Of a stretch of DNA of 33,354 nt, positions 7,143 to 15,818 are shown piece by piece (the stretch's first letter is position 1; every line of letters starts with the position of its first letter). The stretch spans positions 1-33,354 of the forward strand of contig CAZVJA010000040.1 of NCBI GenBank assembly GCA_964626885.1, in the 5' to 3' direction. The notes under the pieces are model-generated. The model was given only the letters and a program-made list of their open reading frames with translations. It was not told the origin of the DNA and did no database searches. This DNA comes from CAZVJA01 sp964626885 (lineage in GTDB: Bacteria; Planctomycetota; Planctomycetia; Planctomycetales; Planctomycetaceae). A program made the translations under genes and the position numbers.

Positions 7143-8081
7143 ATGAATATCGATCCAATGCCCATCGTCGAATCGAAATGCACACTCGAAACCGATCGGG
7201 CGGGGCGGGTTGATAAGATCGTGCAGGAGCTCACCGGACGGTCGCGGGCCGATGTGCGGGGGTTGTTCGACCACGATTGCGTCACGCTCAATGGTCAGCC
7301 GTGCGCGGAGGCCGGAACGGTCGTCAAAGCGGGCGACGTCGTCGCGGTGCGGCATGATCCGCATCGCAGGTATCGCGAGAAGCCACGGGCTCACGAGAGC
7401 GCCGTGTACCGGCTGGTTTATGAAGATGACGACCTGATTGTTGTCGACAAGGCCGCGCGCGTGCTGACTGTCCCCACTCGAAAAGGGGAAACGCACACGC
7501 TGCTCGGAGCGGTCAGCCTGTATCTCAGCCGCCGCCATCATCGCGGGCAGGCCCACGTGGTGCATCGACTTGACCGTGGAACATCAGGACTGCTGGTGTT
7601 CGGCAAGAGCGCACGGGTGGCAGGGCAATTGCAGAACCAGTTCCGCGGCCGCAAGCCGGAGCGCGAATATGCGGCGATCGTGGCGGGAGTTGTTGAGCGC
7701 GACGAAGGGACATTCGACACCCGGCTAGGAACCACGAAAAGCCTGCAGCGCTACTCGGTTCGCGAGGATGAAGAAGGGGAGTCAGCCATCACGCATTATC
7801 GGGTGGAATGCCGGCTGAAGGACGCAACATTCCTTCGCGTGCGGCTGGAAACGGGGCGACGCAATCAAATTCGCGTCCACTTCGCCGAGGCGGGGCACCC
7901 CGTGCTGGGGGACGATCGGTATCGCGCGGAGCTGGCCCGCCATCGCCGATGGACGGCCCGGCGTCTCGCGCTGCATGCCACGACGCTGGGGTTCGAACAC
8001 CCGCGCACCGGAGAGACACTCCGCTTCCAATCGCCGCTGCCGCCGGAATTCGAGCGGTTTCTCAACACGCAGCGCGGCTAA
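7143..8081 (+). CDS. RluA-family 23S rRNA/tRNA pseudouridine synthase
   Basis: Converts specific uridines in structured RNA to pseudouridine. The 312-residue protein has an N-terminal S4-like RNA-binding part (DRAGRVDKIVQELTGRSRAD, then VRGLFDHDCVTLNGQP) and the RluA catalytic domain with HRLDRGTSGLLVFGKS, where D144 is the expected nucleophile. EREYAAIVAG and LETGRRNQIRVHFAEAGHPV are later family motifs. A TTG directly precedes the ATG at 7143; I use the ATG. RluA, RluC and RluD subfamilies cannot be separated by eye. It converges on the metallo-hydrolase gene, 59 bases away. Confidence 0.92.
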   Translation: MNIDPMPIVESKCTLETDRAGRVDKIVQELTGRSRADVRGLFDHDCVTLNGQPCAEAGTVVKAGDVVAVRHDPHRRYREKPRAHESAVYRLVYEDDDLIVVDKAARVLTVPTRKGETHTLLGAVSLYLSRRHHRGQAHVVHRLDRGTSGLLVFGKSARVAGQLQNQFRGRKPEREYAAIVAGVVERDEGTFDTRLGTTKSLQRYSVREDEEGESAITHYRVECRLKDATFLRVRLETGRRNQIRVHFAEAGHPVLGDDRYRAELARHRRWTARRLALHATTLGFEHPRTGETLRFQSPLPPEFERFLNTQRG

Positions 8082-8140
8082 GTTGCGCGAGTACGTGGAT
8101 CGATTTTCGCTGTAGTTGAACGAGGCCATGCTCGATCATC

Positions 8141-8980
8141 TCACAACCACAAATGCACCCGCTCCGCCAGTTGCGGCGGAAGGCGTCGTTCGATGGCGGC
8201 GCGGATTTGCCGTTCGTGGTACCGTGTGCTGAAGTGCGTGGCGATGATCAACTCGTTCTTGAACTTGTCGGCCCGTTCGATGATGTCGTCGAGATGCGTA
8301 TGCCCGAACTTGTGGATCTTCTCCTTGCGATGTTCGGGGCGGAAGAAGGTCAGCTCAGTGATCAGAATCTGCGATTCGTAAACCGGCGGATAGCCGTCGA
8401 GCCCCGCTGGGGCCGTGTCTCCGGTGTAGCAGAGGATCGGCACGCGCACTTCGTGGCTGACTTCGTTCCCCGCCATGCGGATGTCGCGGATTTCGTCGCC
8501 CGAAAGCCCCTGGTATTCCGGCTTGAGCTTGCGCCGGCGGTCCCACACCACGTAGCCAAGCGAGGGAACAGTGTGTTTCGTCGCGAACGCGGTGACGATC
8601 TGCTCACGCGACAGTTCGACTTCGTCCCCCGGCTTCAGACCGACGAGTTCGCACATCATTCGCCCGCGGTCGAGCCGCTGCCAGAGATGGAGCACCTTGC
8701 GGACATTCTCGACGGCTTCTTCCGGCATGTAAATTGTCGGAGGGTCCATCTTCATCATCCGCCGGCGCGCGACATACACCGGAATGGCTGCCAGGTGGTC
8801 GAGATGTGAGTGCGAGATGAAAAAGGTCTGCGTTCCCATGAACGACCAGGGGCTGCCACCCAGTTCGAAGCCGAGCTTCAACTCGGCAATCCGCCAGTAA
8901 CTTTGCACGGCGGCGCGCGAGTAGCCCTCGATGGTGTATCCCTTGAAGTGCAGGGAATTGACGGGAAGATTTTCGATCAT
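8141..8980 (-). CDS. MBL-fold metallo-hydrolase, ribonuclease Z-like
   Basis: A 279-residue metallo-beta-lactamase-fold protein. The zinc motif H57-S-H59-L-D61-H62 (FISHSHLDHLAAIPVY) is intact, a CYTGDT segment supplies a further Asp, and a GHTHLDD segment precedes IIATHFSTRYHERQI. HFSxRY is typical of tRNase Z (ELAC) proteins, which cut the 3' trailer of tRNA precursors. It is somewhat shorter than classical RNase Z, and I do not see the usual exosite arm. The safest call is therefore an RNase Z-like hydrolase, possibly acting on another phosphodiester. It begins MIENLPVNSLHFKGYTIEGY with no clear Shine-Dalgarno. Confidence 0.82.
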   Translation of the reverse strand: MIENLPVNSLHFKGYTIEGYSRAAVQSYWRIAELKLGFELGGSPWSFMGTQTFFISHSHLDHLAAIPVYVARRRMMKMDPPTIYMPEEAVENVRKVLHLWQRLDRGRMMCELVGLKPGDEVELSREQIVTAFATKHTVPSLGYVVWDRRRKLKPEYQGLSGDEIRDIRMAGNEVSHEVRVPILCYTGDTAPAGLDGYPPVYESQILITELTFFRPEHRKEKIHKFGHTHLDDIIERADKFKNELIIATHFSTRYHERQIRAAIERRLPPQLAERVHLWL

Positions 8981-9143
8981 CGAGGGTCAGGGCTGTAAGG
9001 GTTCGTCGGGTAGCCGGGGAGACATTTTAACGAGCCCCGGTATGATCTCGCGCACACGTCCCCACAGGGCCGCTCGCGAAATCGGGAAACAGTGCATTAT
9101 GCGGCACGGCGGCGGAAGTGGAAACCCATTGGGCTTCGCGGTC

Positions 9144-9164
9144 GCCAAAGTCTGTTTCTTTGGC
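9144..9164. terminator. Perfect 7-bp stem-loop downstream of the oxidoreductase gene
   Basis: GCCAAAG (9144-9150) and CTTTGGC (9158-9164) form a perfect stem with a 7-base loop, about 65 bases past the oxidoreductase stop on the minus strand. There is no T-run, so it may be a factor-assisted terminator, a stabilising 3' end or chance. A second stem, CCGGGG/CCCCGG, lies at 9014-9040. Confidence 0.25.
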
Positions 9165-9229
9165 ATCGACACCCGTTGTCGGTTTCCGGATCGCGCCGAA
9201 ACAGAGCAAACGGCAGCAGGCGTGGGTAC

Positions 9230-10279
9230 TCAGCCAACGCGGACCATCTTGCCGGTGGCGATGCTCTTCGCCTCGGCATGGCAGAGTTTCAGGGCATCTC
9301 GCGCCAGCTGACCCGACAAGATCACAGGTTCCTTTCCGGTGCGGACGGCATTTACGGCAGTCTGCAGTTCGGCGGTAAAAGCGGAGCACCATTCCGTTCC
9401 CCCCTTGAGCGCGGGGGTTGTGGCCTTGCCGTTCTTGGTGACAAGTGTGAGGGGGCGATCGACCACCCATTGGCCCGCAAGCGTTCCTGCGGTGAATAGC
9501 AGGGTCGCCTGCTCGAGATAGATTTCGAATCCATGCGCGAACTCCAGCCCCTTGGCCGCGATGCCGCCGCTGACGCAGCTCACCGCCAGTTTCGGATCGT
9601 CATATACGTACTGCGTATGCACGTGATTGACGAGTCCCTCTTGCACAATGCCGCGCGAGAAGACGGCCTGGGGCACACCGCACGTCAGGCCGATGTAATG
9701 ATTGTCGTGAATGTGCAAATCGATTCCCCAGCCTCCGAGGCGACGGTAATCGTTCATCGCCTGCGACCATTTCGGCGGAGTGATCACCCGGCGGAAGTGG
9801 GCAGCCAGCAGACGGCCGTACTTACCCCCCTGAATGCATTCGGCCGCATATTGAAACTCGGGGAAGAAGGGGAGCACGTGGGCAACCATCAGCATCACCC
9901 CCGACTTGGAAGCCGCTTTCACCATCCGCTCGGCTGCGTTCATCTCGATGGCGATCGGTTTTTCGACGAGGGTGTGCTTGCCGGCAGCGATCGATTCGAG
10001 GGCGACCTTCTCGTGCAAGTCGGTCGGGAGGCAGATGTCGACAAGATCGATCTCCGGATCGTTGAGGATATCGCGGTAGTCGCTGCAGGCTTTGATCCCC
10101 TTCAGGTTGACATGCCCGCCGCGCGGTCCAAAGTTGCCTTGGATGCCGGTCCAGTCGCCGGCGAGCTTCTTTTTGTCACGCGTCCCAATCGCGGCGACCT
10201 TCGCCCCTTTCAGCTTGCGCGCTCCTTCGAAATGGGTATACCCCATGAATCCGATGCCGATGATTCCGATGCGTATCAT
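9230..10279 (-). CDS. Gfo/Idh/MocA family NAD(P)-dependent oxidoreductase
   Basis: A 349-residue dehydrogenase of the sugar/inositol oxidoreductase family, abundant in planctomycetes. The N-terminal Rossmann domain shows IGIIGIGFMGYTHFEGARKL; the family EKP motif is at 106-108 (HTLVEKPIAIE), whose lysine contacts the nicotinamide. The C-terminal substrate domain has GGWGIDLHIHDNHYIGL, where D187 and H191 occupy the usual active-site region. The substrate is unknown. Unlike many planctomycete relatives it has no Tat signal, so it is predicted cytoplasmic. It begins MIRIGIIGIG and is transcribed away from the csrA region. Confidence 0.92.
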   Translation of the reverse strand: MIRIGIIGIGFMGYTHFEGARKLKGAKVAAIGTRDKKKLAGDWTGIQGNFGPRGGHVNLKGIKACSDYRDILNDPEIDLVDICLPTDLHEKVALESIAAGKHTLVEKPIAIEMNAAERMVKAASKSGVMLMVAHVLPFFPEFQYAAECIQGGKYGRLLAAHFRRVITPPKWSQAMNDYRRLGGWGIDLHIHDNHYIGLTCGVPQAVFSRGIVQEGLVNHVHTQYVYDDPKLAVSCVSGGIAAKGLEFAHGFEIYLEQATLLFTAGTLAGQWVVDRPLTLVTKNGKATTPALKGGTEWCSAFTAELQTAVNAVRTGKEPVILSGQLARDALKLCHAEAKSIATGKMVRVG

Positions 10280-11005
10280 GAACTGGGCTTTCGTCGTTGA
10301 TGTCTATCAGGTGAATAAGACGAGGGATATTCCGTCTGTCACTGGCTACCGAGGCTGCCTAAGGGAAAAGCGTCCTCAGATTCGGACAGGGTACAGATGA
10401 GGAATCGCCGGCTGGTAAAAGCCCTCGAAGATTTCCCGGAACCGGAACTCAGCATAGCCGTGGCATGCTGCCAGTGGTAGCAGCCGGCTGCGGATGAGTT
10501 CTGAGAACCGGCGGGCTTGGTGAAGTGACACAGTTCCCGAGCTGTTTGTCTGATTCATCTTCGGGGCTCGGGACCGCACCAAATTAATCCACCCGGGGCG
10601 AACTTCTTTTCAGACGACCACAAGGCGACTCATATTTCCCAAACCACCAAAATGACTGGTCCAAGCCAGTGCCAGGCTTCTCGGGTGCTCTCAGTGTGTG
10701 CTTGTTGCACGGTTTTCGGGCATTTTGCGCTGCCTAAATACTGTGCATGCGGGATTGTGACGGCTGTTGATTGTCGATGTGTTGGTTGGGCTGACTGCTC
10801 CTGCCTGTTCTCTTTTGCTGGCCACAATCCCTCGGCGTCTACAAATTGGCTCGGGTCCGGGTCTTTGGGCGCGCGTTAACCACGGGTAGTTTCTGCCTTT
10901 TCCTGCAATTTGCGGCGATTCTCGCTGGATTTTTAGCTGGCATGGTTGTTATCCTTGTGACCGCGCATTCGATTTGACGACAGTGCGGACGCGACAAAAA
11001 GGTAG

Positions 11006-11035
11006 CCGTCGCGGAAGGCAGGTTGCCTCCGACGG
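11006..11035 (+). promoter_or_regulatory. Hairpin in the csrA upstream region
   Basis: CCGTCG (11006-11011) pairs with CGACGG (11030-11035), enclosing AGGCA-ggt-TGCCT (11016-11028), with a small internal loop of 4 and 1 bases. A GGA lies within it and another follows directly. If transcribed with csrA it would be part of a structured leader. Its role is unknown. Confidence 0.35.
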
Positions 11036-11097
11036 AGAGACAAGCGTTAGCGATCTGAGTGACGACTTCGCCGAACAAGTGGTCTCGTGGTGAGATC

Positions 11098-11183
11098 ATG
11101 CGGAAGGAGAATGACGAGAGGATCACAAGATCGCGCTTGCAACAAGGAAGCTGCTGAAGAAACCATAGGAAGGAGTTGCGACC
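11098..11183 (+). promoter_or_regulatory. GGA-rich csrA leader, candidate CsrA autoregulation sites
   Basis: In the 86 bases before the csrA ATG there are six GGA trinucleotides: a GGAAGGA pair near 11102, AGGAT near 11119, ACAAGGA at 11142-11148, and GGAAGGAG at 11168-11175, which is the ribosome site itself. CsrA/RsmA proteins bind ACARGGA-type sequences, and in several bacteria they repress their own mRNA by covering the Shine-Dalgarno. A 19-codon open frame (11098-11157) also runs through the segment; I do not claim it is translated. Confidence 0.5.
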
Positions 11184-11393
11184 ATGCTTGTGCTGTCGAG
11201 GAAACCCGGAGAGCGAATCCTGATCGGTGAAAACGTGACAGTCACGATCGTGCGGATCGGGCCGAATAACGTTCGTTTGGGAATCGAGGCCCCCCGCGAA
11301 TTGAACATTGTTCGCGAAGAGCTTTGTATTCCTCTCACCGATGGCGCTCTGCCTCCGGAGATTGCCGGGACTGTCGACCAGGCCCATCCCTAG
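11184..11393 (+). CDS. csrA: Carbon storage regulator CsrA
   Basis: A 69-residue RNA-binding protein that acts as a dimer on GGA motifs in mRNA leaders to control translation and stability of metabolism, motility and surface genes. It begins MLVLSRKPGERILIGENVTV and keeps the two RNA-contact regions, L4/R6 and R44 in NIVREEL. The C-terminal tail (ALPPEIAGTVDQAHP) is slightly long, as often seen outside gamma-proteobacteria. AGGAG is placed 8 bases before the ATG. It stands alone on its strand, 299 bases before the DUF1501 gene; that gene has its own promoter candidate, so the two are probably separate units. Confidence 0.95.
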   Translation: MLVLSRKPGERILIGENVTVTIVRIGPNNVRLGIEAPRELNIVREELCIPLTDGALPPEIAGTVDQAHP

Positions 11394-11593
11394 AGCGACC
11401 CGCGCAATCCGAGCATTCCCGCGAACATCCCCGTTTCGTGCCGTAATTTGTGTGTCGGGGGGCGTTCCGGCTTAGAATCTGTGGGCGGGGTGCGATTGGG
11501 GGGCACTGCCCTACTGCAAATTCTTGGGCAGCCGGCTTGATGCGATGCCTAGTGACTGCTCGCTCCGACGCCCGGTGCGAAACTGTCCGCTTC

Positions 11594-11622
11594 TTGTTCA
11601 GGGCTGGATGGACCTGTACAAT
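11594..11622 (+). promoter_or_regulatory. Sigma70-type promoter for the DUF1501 operon
   Basis: TTGTTC (11594-11599) and TACAAT (11617-11622) are separated by exactly 17 bases, close to the housekeeping consensus. This is the best promoter match I noticed in the window. The expected start near 11629 leaves a leader of about 64 bases before the ATG at 11693. A 9-bp inverted repeat (AGAGTTCGG 11624-11632 / CCGAACTCT 11666-11674) begins just after the -10 box and ends just before the ribosome site. Confidence 0.6.
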
Positions 11623-11692
11623 TAGAGTTCGGCTAAAGCTCGGCACCGACCCGGGATAAATGCTTCCGAACTCTTTGCGGGAGGAGCGGGAA

Positions 11693-13069
11693 ATGCTGCA
11701 ATTGACTGGCTCGGGAACCGCCCATACCTGCGACGGTATCACCCGTCGCGATTTTCTTCAGGCGGGAACGCTTTCGGCAGTCGGATTATCCCTCGTCGAA
11801 ATGCAGGCGCTTCAGGCGCAGGGAGCCGTTTCGAAAGGACACGATGACCGCGCCGTGATCATGATCTTCAACCTCGGGGCCCCCAGTCAGCTTGATTGCT
11901 GGGACATGAAGCCCGAGGCGCCGGCCGAAATCCGCGGTCCGTTCAAACCGATCGATACAAAATCGTCGGAGATTCAGATCAGCGAAATTTTTCCGCTGCA
12001 TGCCCAGCAGGCGGATAAATTTTCCATCGTCCGGAGTTGTTACCACACCGCCGCCGCGGTGCACGACACCGGCCACCAGATGATGCAGACCGGGCGTCTC
12101 TTTACTGGCGGCATCAATACGCCGCATGCCGGCTGTGTGCTTGGTTATCTTCGCGGTCGAAAGACGGACCTCCCGCCGCATGTCATTCTTCCGGAACCGA
12201 TGGGGAGCACCGGCGGGGGGCTTCCGCACGGACAGGATGCGGGATTCCTGGGTAAGGCGCACGATCCGTTTGTACTGATGGCGGACCCGTCGAAACCGAA
12301 TTTCAAAGTCCCAGATCTCTTACCGCCGCGCCAGATCGGTGAAGCAAGGCTCAACAGGCGACGGAAGCTGCGGGATGTCGTCGATTCGACCGTGAAAAGT
12401 TTCGAGAAGAGCCAAAACGCGGAGTTGCTCGACAGTAACTTCGAGGCGGCATTCCGCATTATGACCAGCACACAAGCCCGCGAAGCATTCGATATCTCGA
12501 AAGAACCTGATGAAGTTCGAACACGCTACGGGAAGAACCGTTTCGGTCAGTGCTGCCTGATGGCCCGGCGGCTGATCGAAGCCGGAGTTCGTTTCGTGAC
12601 GATCAATACATTCCTGACGGTCTTCAACGAGATCACATGGGACATTCACGGCACGAAGCCGTTCACGTCTATTGAAGGGATGAAGGATATCGTCGCGCCG
12701 ATGTACGACCAGGCCTACAGCGCGTTGCTGGAAGATTTGCAGCAGCGCGGAATGCTGGGGAACACCTTGGTGTGCAACCTGGCGGAATTCGGTCGCACGC
12801 CGCGCGTCAACCCGGCCGGCGGGCGCGATCACTGGCCGCAATGTTGGTCGAGCTATTTCGCGGGTGGCGGCGTGCAGGGAGGCCGCGTCGTGGGGCGGAG
12901 CGATCCGGTCGGGGGTTATCCGGCGGAGCGTCCGGTGGCGCCGAATGAAGTCGTCGCGACCATTTTCCGCAGCTTGGGATTGGATCTGGAGGCACACCTG
13001 CCGGGACCGGCGGGGCGTCCCTTCCCGCTCGTCGATTCCGGTACGCGTCCGGTCGAAGAGCTGTTCTGA
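11693..13069 (+). CDS. DUF1501 domain-containing protein with Tat signal
   Basis: A 458-residue exported protein of the DUF1501 family (alkaline-phosphatase/sulfatase-like fold), greatly expanded in planctomycetes. A twin-arginine signal lies at the N-terminus (TRRDFLQAGTLSAVGLSLVE), after which come MIFNLGAPSQLDCWDMKP and the HDTGHQMMQTGRLF motif. Near the C-terminus are AEFGRTPRVN and GRDHWPQCWS, the usual DUF1501 signatures. The biochemical function is not established. I chose the ATG at 11693 because GGGAGGAG stands 6 bases before it; an ATG at 11660 lies 33 bases upstream without a ribosome site. It is the first gene of a run continuing with the DUF1549/DUF1553 protein. Confidence 0.9.
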   Translation: MLQLTGSGTAHTCDGITRRDFLQAGTLSAVGLSLVEMQALQAQGAVSKGHDDRAVIMIFNLGAPSQLDCWDMKPEAPAEIRGPFKPIDTKSSEIQISEIFPLHAQQADKFSIVRSCYHTAAAVHDTGHQMMQTGRLFTGGINTPHAGCVLGYLRGRKTDLPPHVILPEPMGSTGGGLPHGQDAGFLGKAHDPFVLMADPSKPNFKVPDLLPPRQIGEARLNRRRKLRDVVDSTVKSFEKSQNAELLDSNFEAAFRIMTSTQAREAFDISKEPDEVRTRYGKNRFGQCCLMARRLIEAGVRFVTINTFLTVFNEITWDIHGTKPFTSIEGMKDIVAPMYDQAYSALLEDLQQRGMLGNTLVCNLAEFGRTPRVNPAGGRDHWPQCWSSYFAGGGVQGGRVVGRSDPVGGYPAERPVAPNEVVATIFRSLGLDLEAHLPGPAGRPFPLVDSGTRPVEELF

Positions 13070-13174
13070 GACCGTGGTCACAAGTTGCTCCGGATGACGT
13101 TGCATTCTCGACGCATGTCGCGGAATGGCTAAGCCGCCAATCGGAAGATCGTGGAGACCCGAAATGAGGCGATT

Positions 13175-15802
13175 ATGTTGATGCACTTCCGCCGGAGCGG
13201 TTCGCCGTTCCAACTTCGAATCGCCCGCCTGCTCCTTGTGGCCGGATTTGTTTGGAATCTGGCGGCAACAAGCTCACTGCGTGCCGAAGATTCTCTGACG
13301 ATTCTCCCTAGCGAGATCACGCTCTCCGGTTCGGAAGCGCGACAGCAACTGGTGATCGAACGGTCGCGCAACGGTCGATACGTGGGGCAGGTTGACCCAA
13401 AAGATCTGGTGATCGAATCCCCAAATCCCCAAGTGGTGCGCGTCGGTAACGGGATCGCTGTGCCTGTCGGCAACGGTGAAGCTGTCGTGACCGCGAAAGC
13501 CGGTAGCCAGGTTGCCAATGTGCGGATCAAGGTTCAGGGGATGGAAGCGCCGCACCGCTGGAGCTTCCGTAACCACGTGCAGTCGGTGTTCTCGAAGACC
13601 GGGTGCAACTCGGGGCCATGCCACGGCGCGGCGGCAGGCAAGAACGGCTTTAAGCTGTCCTTGCGAGGTTATGATCCTGATGCAGACTTTTTCACGATCA
13701 CCCGGCAATCGCGCGGGCGACGAGTGGTACCATCGGACCCGGGTCGCAGCATGGTTCTCACTAAGCCGACCGGAGCGTTGCCGCATAAAGGAGGAGTAAG
13801 ATTCGACGTCGACTCGCTGGAATATCGAGTGATCGCCGAGTGGATCGCCGCCGGTCAGACTCCGCCGTCGACCGATGACCCGCGATTGGAGCGATTGGAA
13901 CTGCTTCCCAATCAAGCCGTGCTGAAGAACGGCTCAACTCAGCAATTTCTCGTCCTTGCGCACTTCAGCGACGGCCATGTCGAAGATGTGACCCGTTGGG
14001 CAAAGTACACCTCGACGAACCAGACGGTCGCGAAGATCGACGATCATGGGCTCGTGTCGGTGATGGGCAACGGCGAAGGGGCGGTCGTCGCGTGGTATCT
14101 GGCGAAGAACGGCATGGCGACGGTTTCGGCTCCATACGAGAGCAGTATCGCGCCCGAGATATTCGCCGGAGCTGCACGGGCCAACTTCATCGATGAGCTC
14201 GTGCTCGACAAATTGCAGAGCTTGAATATTCCGCCGTCCCCCGACGCCCACGACGGCGAGTTTTTGCGGCGGGCATTCATCGACACGATCGGTGTGCTGC
14301 CGACAGTGAATGAAGTGCGCGAGTTTCTTGCGGATGCGTCTCCCGACAAGCGCGTGCAGCTGGTTGATCGATTGCTGGCGCGGCCGGAGTTTGTCGACTA
14401 CTGGACGTACCGCTGGTCGGATCTTCTGCTCGTGACGAGTGCTCGATTGCGGCCGCAGGCGGTCGACACCTATTCCAAATGGATTCGGACTCAAGTGGCT
14501 GAGAATGCGCCCTGGGATAAGCTCGCGCGGGGAATTGTGACCGCCCGGGGAGGAACGCTGGAGAACGGCGCGGCGAATTTTTATTCGCTGCACGAAGACC
14601 CTCAGGAGATGGCGGAAACGGTCTCGATGGCGTTTCTGGGGATGTCGATCAACTGTGCCCGCTGCCACGATCACCCGCTCGAGAAATGGACCAACGACGA
14701 TTACTACGGCATGGCGAATCTGTTCGCGCGAGTCCGCTCCAAAGGATGGGGCGGCGCGTCGGAGAGCGGCGATGGGAACCGCGTGGTGTTCGTCTCGACG
14801 GAAGGGGAGTTGATTCAGCCGCGCACCGGGAGGCCGCAGGCACCGCGCCCGCTGGATGGCGCGGTCATCCCCTTTGAGGCCACACGAGATCGGCGCGACA
14901 ATCTGGCGGATTGGCTCACTAACCCCGCGAATCCGTACTTCAGTCGGGCCATTGTGAATCGCGTCTGGGCGAACTTCCTGGGTGTGGGACTGGTGGAAAG
15001 TGTCGACGACATGCGGCTGACAAATCCCCCCAGCAACGAGAAACTGCTCGACGCACTGGCAGATTATCTCGTGGAGAATCACTTCGATCTTAAGAAGCTG
15101 ATGCGGTTGATTCTGACATCGAAGACCTATCAGCGTTCAAGCACGACAGTAGCGGGGAATGAATTGGATGAGCGGTTCTACTCGCGCTGCTATCCTCGGC
15201 GGATGCGGGCCGAAGTGCTGCTCGATGCCCTCTCACAGGCGACGGAATCGCCGACGATGTTCAAGGACCAGCCGCGCGGCACGCGGGCGCTTGAACTGCA
15301 CGATGCGAAAGTCGATTCGTACTTTTTGCAGGCGTTTGGCAGGCCGGAACGGATTATTACCTGTGAATGCGAACGCTCGAATGAGCCGAGCATGGTGCAG
15401 GTGCTGCACATCACCAACGGCGACACGCTCAACGGCAAGTTGGAGGCAAACGACAATCGAATCGATCGGCTGTTGAAGAGCGGCACGGCATATGAACAGG
15501 TCGTCGAAGAGATCTTTCTAGCATCGCTGGCGCGGCTGCCGAGTGAAGATGAGAAATCAAAGCTGGTTGGTGCACTGGCGGAATCGGATGAGCAGGAGAC
15601 AGTTCAGGCATTGCAGGCTCTGCGGCAGCAGGTTGACGACGTGCTGTCTCAAAAAGACGCCGCGGCGCGGCAGGATGCCTTACAGAAGTTGTTTCCAAAA
15701 TTGACATCGACCCCGGGAGAGATCGCGGCGAAGAAGCGGCAGACGCTCGAAGACGTCTTCTGGAGTGTGCTCAGCAGCCGCGAGTTCTTGTTCAACCATT
15801 AA
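13175..15802 (+). CDS. DUF1549/DUF1553 (planctomycete cytochrome-type) exported protein
   Basis: An 875-residue protein with a Sec signal (about 1-37, hydrophobic LLLVAGFVWNLAATSSLRA). Two bacterial-Ig-like segments (about 40-120 and 235-325) flank a cytochrome-like region with C144-N-S-G-P-C149-H150, a CxxxxCH spacing. The DUF1549 domain (about 335-545) carries a regular C494-A-R-C497-H498 motif (INCARCHDHPLEKW). DUF1553 follows (about 590-850, starting near NLADWLTNPANPYFSRAIVN). Such proteins are planctomycete hallmarks and are usually encoded next to DUF1501 genes, hinting at a joint extracytoplasmic role, possibly in polymer degradation. Haem attachment is plausible but unproven. The start at 13175 has GAGG 5 bases upstream; a GTG at 13151 is the alternative. 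Confidence 0.9.
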   Translation: MLMHFRRSGSPFQLRIARLLLVAGFVWNLAATSSLRAEDSLTILPSEITLSGSEARQQLVIERSRNGRYVGQVDPKDLVIESPNPQVVRVGNGIAVPVGNGEAVVTAKAGSQVANVRIKVQGMEAPHRWSFRNHVQSVFSKTGCNSGPCHGAAAGKNGFKLSLRGYDPDADFFTITRQSRGRRVVPSDPGRSMVLTKPTGALPHKGGVRFDVDSLEYRVIAEWIAAGQTPPSTDDPRLERLELLPNQAVLKNGSTQQFLVLAHFSDGHVEDVTRWAKYTSTNQTVAKIDDHGLVSVMGNGEGAVVAWYLAKNGMATVSAPYESSIAPEIFAGAARANFIDELVLDKLQSLNIPPSPDAHDGEFLRRAFIDTIGVLPTVNEVREFLADASPDKRVQLVDRLLARPEFVDYWTYRWSDLLLVTSARLRPQAVDTYSKWIRTQVAENAPWDKLARGIVTARGGTLENGAANFYSLHEDPQEMAETVSMAFLGMSINCARCHDHPLEKWTNDDYYGMANLFARVRSKGWGGASESGDGNRVVFVSTEGELIQPRTGRPQAPRPLDGAVIPFEATRDRRDNLADWLTNPANPYFSRAIVNRVWANFLGVGLVESVDDMRLTNPPSNEKLLDALADYLVENHFDLKKLMRLILTSKTYQRSSTTVAGNELDERFYSRCYPRRMRAEVLLDALSQATESPTMFKDQPRGTRALELHDAKVDSYFLQAFGRPERIITCECERSNEPSMVQVLHITNGDTLNGKLEANDNRIDRLLKSGTAYEQVVEEIFLASLARLPSEDEKSKLVGALAESDEQETVQALQALRQQVDDVLSQKDAAARQDALQKLFPKLTSTPGEIAAKKRQTLEDVFWSVLSSREFLFNH

Positions 15803-15818
15803 TTGATATCGTGTCATC

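Larger units (their letters stand above)
10280..11183. other. Gene-poor region of about 900 bases upstream of csrA
   Basis: No convincing protein gene is visible. The open frames here, such as 10376-10582 minus, 10652-10879 plus and 10839-11387 minus, lack family motifs and ribosome sites. I found no tRNA arm pattern. The left end must hold the oxidoreductase promoter. Around 10652-10690 short alternative stems occur (ACTGG/CCAGT against AAGCC/GGCTT). The right end is the csrA leader with a hairpin at 11006-11035. A small non-coding RNA gene could sit here, but I cannot delimit one. Confidence 0.5.

Noticed and set aside
7980..8000. tRNA-like GGTTCGA element
   Set aside because: It lies inside the RluA coding sequence and no cloverleaf can be built around it.
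10839..11387. 182-codon minus-strand frame over csrA
   Set aside because: It covers csrA and its leader; no motif and an implausible composition.
12320..13213. 297-codon minus-strand frame over the DUF1501 gene
   Set aside because: Shadow frame produced by high-GC codon bias; Arg/His/Pro-rich, without motif.
13934..15082. 382-codon minus-strand frame over the DUF1549/1553 gene
   Set aside because: Antisense shadow; composition is rich in Arg, His and Gln as expected for the complement.
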